Assembly: GCF_020360975.1 (NCBI RefSeq) | Contig: NW_025408674.1 | Coordinates: forward strand, 2,170,001 to 2,234,000 | Length of the DNA: 64,000 nt | DNA from: Hirsutella rhossiliensis | Lineage: Eukaryota > Ascomycota > Sordariomycetes > Hypocreales > Ophiocordycipitaceae | Reading direction: 5' to 3' | Shown: positions 60,111-64,000 of the stretch, one piece after another | How positions within the stretch are numbered: the first letter of the stretch is position 1 | How the letters are laid out: each line of letters opens with the position of its first letter | Translations under genes and position numbers: made by a program | The notes under the pieces: generated by a model | Database searches by the model: none | What the model saw: the letters and a program-made list of their open reading frames with translations, nothing else | What the model was told of the DNA's origin: nothing

Positions 60111-60829
60111 AGGGAACTAAACTAAGGAATAGACTAGAAATCCCCCCTCGAGCTCTTTACGAAGAAGAGGGCCTTACTAGCCTACCTTTATGCCTACGGC
60201 TATAAGGCATACGCAATAACTACCGATATATAGCTAAAAAGGAAGAAGAAAAGAAAGCTTAATCTAAGAGCCTTTATTAGTTACCTCGTTAGGTATAATT
60301 CTATAAATATCTTCCGGATCTAGATTTCTCTTCTACGGAAGGTTATTTCGACTAGGGATATAATTTTCGACGAATCTAGCTTCTTCGATAGAAAGAGGGA
60401 TTAACAGCCCCTCTTACTCTCTTAACGTTAGCTAATTTAAAAGATCTAAATTCTCCCTTCTTAATAGTCTTAAGAAGAGGCCTTAGACAAGGAAATAGAA
60501 AAAGAAACCGACGTCGAAGTAGTTAAGGATAACGCTAACTTCTAAGAAGAAGAAGAGGAAGCTGCTAGATTAGATAATCTAGACGAAGAAGGAGACTATA
60601 GGAAAGCGGTAGAGCTAGAATACGCCTACCTCCCTACGCCTCCTCTTACGGAATAAGAAGAAGATCTAGAAGCAGCTTTTTTAGTTAGTCTTCCTATCTC
60701 GGCCCCTAAAGGGGTAGGAAAGGCACCTCTCTTAAAGGATTATCCGGCTGCCTTTTTATCCCTGCTTCGAAAAGCAAAGGAAGGTATAGGGCCCGATACG
60801 AAAGAAGACTAACCTCTCCTTTATTTCGA

Positions 60830-61885
60830 TCGTTTTTCCGACTTCTACCTAACGCTAATAGAAGACGGTTCCTATAGAGCGTTTATAGTAGGCCGGCTCT
60901 TTAAGCTATAGCTATTAGCAAGGAAGGTATATAAAAGAGACCTCCCGGACCTACTAGTAAACTAAAAGTAGCTAGAAAAACACCCCTTTAGAGACTAGTT
61001 TTTCTAGGCCTAGAAAGACTACCTAGCCTTATACGAAGAGATAGGGTCTTTTAAAGAGGTCCTTAAGGAAAAGGTAAGAGGAAAACAGGTCCTTAGCTAT
61101 AAGTAGGTCTTTATCTATAAGACTAATAAACACGGCTTCCTTTAAAAGTATAAAGCCCGGCTAGTTATTTACGGGAATTAATAGGAAAAAGGGGATCTAC
61201 CTACTAAGGCAACCACCTTAGTAGGGATGTCTTTTCGGACCCTTATAGCTATAGTAGTAGAATTCGACCTCGAGCTCGATTAGATAGATATAGTTAACGC
61301 CTTCGTTAACTGCCCTCTTAAGGAAGAAGAAGTTATCTATATACGACTTCCTCCTAGTTTCTAATAACTAGGAAAGGTTCTATAGCTTAGGAAGGCTCTA
61401 TACGGACTACGAAGATCACCCCTTCTTTAGTAATAGCATTTAATAGGTTCCCTCGAAGCCCTAGGCTTTATAAAAGTCCCTTAGGAACCGTGTATAATAT
61501 AAAAGGGTAAAATCACGGTCTTCTTCTACGTTAACGATATTATCTAGGCCTACCTAAAAGAGGAAGAAGCTATTACTAGGGAGGCTATATAAGGCCTATA
61601 ATAAAGGTATAAGATAACTAGGCTAGGGGAGCTAAAGTGGTTCCTAGGGATACGAATCCTTTAGAATAGGTCCTAACGGACTATCTAGCTTACCTAAGAC
61701 GCCTATATCGATAAGGTCGCTTATAAATTCCTCCTTAATTCCCTCGATAAGAAGCTTCCCTCTACGCCTATATTAGATAAAGAGCTTTTACCTAATCCGT
61801 CCTTTTAAGCTAGGAGCAAGAGAAACACTAATATTAATAGAAGGTAGGCTCCTTGCTTTTTAGCTATTTCTACTAGACCGGATAT
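60830..61885 (+). pseudogene. Copia P reverse transcriptase relic
   Basis: Plus-strand frame 0 modulo 3. From 61089: VFIYKTNKHGFL, KYKARLVIYGN, FDLELD then IDIVNAFVNCPLKEEEVIYI, RLPPSF, LRKALYGLRRSP, FFYVNDII at 61521-61544, and GELKWFLGIRIL. This is a near-complete Ty1/Copia RT with only about one stop per 25 codons. The catalytic YVDD reads YVND. Two single-base losses relative to W near 61885 (a T and a C in short runs) shift the frame before RNase H. Confidence 0.92.
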
Positions 61886-62670
61886 CTCTTTACGGTCTCC
61901 GGCTAGCTAGGTATAACTAGAATCCTAGCCCTAGGCATTAAGAAGTAGTAGATAGAGCTATCCTTTATCTCTATTTAACGAGATTATATAGTCTACGCCT
62001 AGGAGGGCAGGGAAGGAAATAAACTGCCGAAATCTTCCTTTATTCGAGCAATTTATCCTTTACGGATAATTTATTAGATAGAAAGAGCTTATAGGGGTAT
62101 ATTATATCCCTTTTTAAAGGAACTATTCCTTAGAGAGCTTCGAAATAAGCTACCGTTATAACTTCGAGTACGGAGGTAGAGCTATTAGCTCTTTTAAAAG
62201 CGTTAAAAGAAGCGATTTTCCTTAGCCGGCTACTAATATCTTTACGACTATAAATTCCGTCCCCGTTAGCTATAGAATGCGATAATACGTAGACTATACG
62301 GATTCTTACGGAGGAAAATAGCAAGCTATCGACCTAGCTACGGTATATCGATATCTACTAGTATTAGTTACGCTAAGAGGTCTAAAGGGGACTTATTTCC
62401 GTCCGTTAGGTTCTAACAGCATTAATAAAAGCTAGCGGTCTTATAAAGCCCCTACTAAAGTAAAAGCTAGCTGTCTTTTTATAGTAAATTAGGCTAGAAG
62501 ACGTTCGAGAGAAGCTATCCTTAGAAGCCCGCCTTAAGAGACTATAAGAGGAGCTAATAGCACGTAGGAGGAAGGAGACGTCTATAGCCGAAGAGAGGAA
62601 TTAGGACTTATCTTAGAGGAGGGCCCCTAGCTTAATTAGGACTTATTCTTCTTAAAGGCCCCCTTTTTAG
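61886..62670 (+). pseudogene. Copia P RNase H relic
   Basis: Plus-strand frame 1 modulo 3: LRLARYN, KGTIP, ELLALLKALKEAIFL at 62179, AIECDNT, IRILTEENSKL, then a charged C-terminal stretch (LKRL, EELIARRRKETSIAEERN). The E and D of ELLAL and ECDNT are catalytic surroundings and are kept. An antisense open stretch of 64 codons at 62130-62324 is only its mirror image. Confidence 0.88.
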
Positions 62671-62867
62671 GGACTTATCCTTAGAGAAGCCCCCCTTTCT
62701 TATAGGACTTAATTTCCTCCTTAAGGCCCCTTTTCCTAAAGTAGGTTTAAAAGAGCCCGGGCTAAAACCGGATTTCGAGTAGGGATAAGTATAGACTAAG
62801 ACCTCCTTTATACGCTTACCGGCCTAGGTATTTAGCTTTACCCTTTCTATAAGGGCAGGCTATAGCT

Positions 62868-62876
62868 AAGGGGGTA
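62868..62876 (+). promoter_or_regulatory. Polypurine tract before the Copia P 3' LTR
   Basis: AAGGGGGTA directly followed by the LTR start TATCGCG. The same arrangement precedes the short LTRs at 63543 and 63770, so the three elements share their plus-strand priming site. Confidence 0.75.
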
Positions 62877-63341
62877 TATCGCGAAGCGTAGCTTAATTTC
62901 GTAGTTCTTAGAGATATCCCTTAGCACGAGGGACCTAGGAAGCTAAAAAATAGGTTTTAAGGAAGGAGCTAAAAGGAGGTATAGAAAGGAGGGTAGGGGT
63001 AAGAGGGGAAGTAGAAGTAGCAATAGCTTCCTATAAAGGTAGCGAAAGATAAGACGGATATACCGGCAACGGCTAGAAACCAGGGGAAAAACTAGTAAAA
63101 AGCTCGGTAGTTAAAAGAATATTAGTAGCTTCTTTAAGCAGGATCTTCTTTATTAATCGAGATACTAGACGGGTATAAAGAGGGGCGTTAGATAGAGGAA
63201 AGAAGGACAATTAAGGCAATATAACAATCACTCCCCTACCTTTATTACTGCTCCCGTAAGAATTAAATCTCTCTGCCCTGCCTATCCGACCCCTTACTTC
63301 TAATTTCACCTTCGTGCATTTTAGCAATAGTCTTCGCGATA
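62877..63341 (+). repeat. Copia P 3' LTR, chimeric end (465 bp)
   Basis: Aligns with 57291-57767 up to the TTCACCTT/TTTACCTT region near 63310. The last 20 bases (TAGCAATAGTCTTCGCGATA) instead match the end of the 98-bp LTR at 63543-63640. It is followed by a second primer-site copy, GTTATAAGCCCGGGAGG. The LTR therefore looks like a junction between a Copia LTR and the LTR of a miniature element. Confidence 0.7.
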
Positions 63342-63640
63342 GTTATAAGCCCGGGAGGGGGTGGCAAACTACCCCCTATAACTTCCGGTGACTGCGCGTT
63401 GCGGGGTAATACCCGTAGATAGCCGTGTACCCCTCTCTCTCTTAGATTTCCCTAGGTAATGGGCGCGGTGCTTAGTGTTCGACTCCCGCGTCGTGGGCTT
63501 AGGTCTAGGAATCCCGGCGGAGCCGCGATCCCTAAGGGGGTGTGTCGGAAAACGCGGTTATTAGTTATATGTGTTAATTGCAGCGCACCTGTCGGAGCGC
63601 GTTCCAATTTTGCCTGCGTAGCGTAATAGTCTTCGCGATA
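63342..63640 (+). mobile_element. Second miniature LTR element fragment, not RIPed
   Basis: Primer site GTTATAAGCCCGGGAGG (63342-63358), a 180-bp non-coding centre, polypurine tract AAGGGGGTG (63534-63542), and a 98-bp LTR starting TGTCGGAAAACGCGG and ending CTTCGCGATA. Its 5' LTR is represented only by the last 20 bases before 63342. CpA and TpG are abundant, unlike everywhere else in the window. No ORF. Confidence 0.68.
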
Positions 63641-63645
63641 ATAGT

Positions 63646-63769
63646 TCGAGTCCCGCTAGCGTAATTAAGCGCGGTTTTAGTATAGGGCCTACCTATATAA
63701 AAATTTCCTTTATAGTCTAAGATATCTAGGTATCCTAGGACGAATTAACCTAGTATCCTTAAGGGGGTA
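63646..63769 (+). other. Right internal part of the 73-bp-LTR miniature element
   Basis: Continuation of 57191-57290 after the nested block. Holds TCGAGTCCCGCTAGCG at its start and the polypurine tract AAGGGGGTA (63761-63769) at its end. Non-coding. Confidence 0.7.
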
Positions 63770-63842
63770 TATCGCGTATACTATATACGTTAATTAACGC
63801 TATTGCTTATATTTAATAAGCGGATATATCTTTTTCGTAATA
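63770..63842 (+). repeat. 73-bp LTR, right copy
   Basis: TATCGCGTATACTATATACG ... CTTTTTCGTAATA. Exactly 73 bp, as is the left copy. It keeps CpG and one TpG (ATTGC) that the left copy has lost. It is followed by the target duplication ATAGT. Confidence 0.88.
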
Positions 63843-64000
63843 ATAGTATATAGTTTAACTAAGAAGTTTATACTTTAGTTCCTATCTATTAGTAGCGTTT
63901 AGGTAATTTTTACCTTTTAAGGCTAGTACTTAGTAGGTTTTCTTTTCCTTATAACGTTATCTATATTCTTTAAAGTAATATCTAAGTTTCCTATAGTTAA

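Larger units (their letters stand above)
57291..63640 (+). mobile_element. Copia element P with fused miniature-element tail, plus strand
   Basis: Plus-strand homologue of the Copia units at 4829-14614. LTR 57291-57767, primer site 57768-57784, gag, integrase, RT, RNase H, polypurine tract (62868-62874), LTR 62877-63341, then a 299-bp tail ending at 63640. The outer ends TATCGCGAAG and CTTCGCGATA are a perfect 10-bp inverted pair, and ATAGT is duplicated outside (57286-57290, 63641-63645). About 265 bp present in W are deleted at about 59460. It is less RIPed than the Gypsy copies; long readable frames remain but none is intact. Confidence 0.85.
57118..63842 (+). mobile_element. Miniature LTR (TRIM-like) element carrying a nested Copia
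   Basis: ATAGT (57113-57117 and 63843-63847) flanks the whole unit, and the GyA gag sequence is continuous once the unit and one ATAGT are removed. The ends are 73-bp direct repeats (57118-57190 and 63770-63842). Just inside the left repeat is GTTATAAGCTTAGG, a half-tRNA primer site; just inside the right one is AAGGGGGTA, a polypurine tract. Without the nested block (57291-63640 plus one ATAGT) only about 370 bp remain, with no coding room. That is the design of terminal-repeat retrotransposons in miniature, which are mobilised by other elements. Confidence 0.8.
50275..64000 (-). mobile_element. Gypsy LTR retrotransposon GyA, copy 3, with nested insertions
   Basis: Third GyA copy, minus strand: 3' LTR (50275-50732), integrase, RNase H, RT, protease, gag, running off the right edge. 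Two insertions split it: the solo LTR of D (54365-54932, ATTAT duplicated) and the compound element 57118-63842 (ATAGT duplicated). Gypsy gag sequence resumes at 63848 and the zinc-knuckle codons are at the very end. The left flank ACTAG (50270-50274) is the presumed target duplication within F1. Confidence 0.9.

Noticed and set aside
62130..62324. 64-codon minus-strand open reading frame
   Set aside because: Exact antisense of the Copia P RNase H, whose plus-strand motifs (ELLALLKALKEAIFL, ECDNT) are clear.
63420..63660. Possible tRNA genes at the GTTCGANTCCCGC motifs
   Set aside because: Neither motif has a pairing T-stem on both sides, and no acceptor stem, D-arm or anticodon arm can be folded around it by eye.
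1..64000. CRISPR array, bacterial operons, ribosome binding sites, rRNA genes
   Set aside because: Sequence is fungal repeat DNA. No short regularly spaced repeats, no rRNA-like segments and no prokaryotic gene layout were seen.
1..64000. Window as a functional centromere
   Set aside because: Nested RIPed retroelements occur in fungal centromeres but also in any AT-rich block. Nothing in the sequence itself distinguishes the two.

Overview
This window looks like a repeat graveyard from a filamentous ascomycete (Pezizomycotina). Almost the whole 64 kb is strongly A+T-rich and nearly lacks CpA and TpG: by eye the first 1 kb has no CpA and only two TpG. TpA and in-frame TAA/TAG are everywhere. 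CpG, TpC and GpA survive. That is the signature of repeat-induced point mutation (RIP), a genome defence of filamentous ascomycetes that turns CpA into TpA on either strand. It destroys ATG starts, makes stops from CAA/CAG/TGG codons, and turns active-site Asp, Cys and His into Asn and Tyr. I see no intact gene. Every coding feature below is a relic recognised by family motifs that persist in frame between RIP-made stops.

Layout. 1-4828: minus-strand Gypsy LTR retrotransposon (family GyA, copy 1, running off the left edge), inserted into a Copia array. 4829-14614: minus-strand Copia array, a truncated internal region, a shared 483-bp LTR and a complete second unit with its own 483-bp 5' LTR. 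The array sits inside GyA copy 2 (14615-20676). GyA2 in turn cuts a plus-strand chromodomain Gypsy element, whose 3' end follows (20677 to about 22450). About 22450-25345: 3' half of a different chromodomain Gypsy element, minus strand. 25346-26560: a RIP-killed fungal-type protein kinase (FunK1) fragment, plus strand. 26560-29523: unassigned. 29524-30225: an LTR-like block. 30226 to about 36500: unassigned host DNA holding two Fot1/pogo DNA transposons of 1855 and 1854 bp. About 36500-43464: minus-strand Gypsy element F2, split by a deleted Copia element D (37750-42447). 43465-50274: plus-strand Gypsy element F1, led by a second copy of the LTR-like block and carrying a solo LTR of D. 50275-64000: GyA copy 3, interrupted by another solo LTR of D (54365-54932) and by a compound insertion (57118-63842).

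The compound insertion is the most informative part. A miniature LTR element with 73-bp LTRs, a half-tRNA-type primer site and a polypurine tract, but no room for genes, was itself invaded by a Copia element. The Copia element is joined at its 3' end to part of a second miniature element. That last piece (about 63300-63660) is the only clearly unmutated, G+C-richer island in the window.

How the parts relate: successive transpositions nested inside one another, most later silenced by RIP. Target-site duplications (TTTCT, ATTAT, CTATA, ATAGT, TA) give the order of several insertions. The two solo LTRs of D and the miniature tail keep more CpA/TpG than their hosts, so they arrived late or were too short to be hit efficiently. 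The FunK1 fragment is the only recognisable non-transposon gene.
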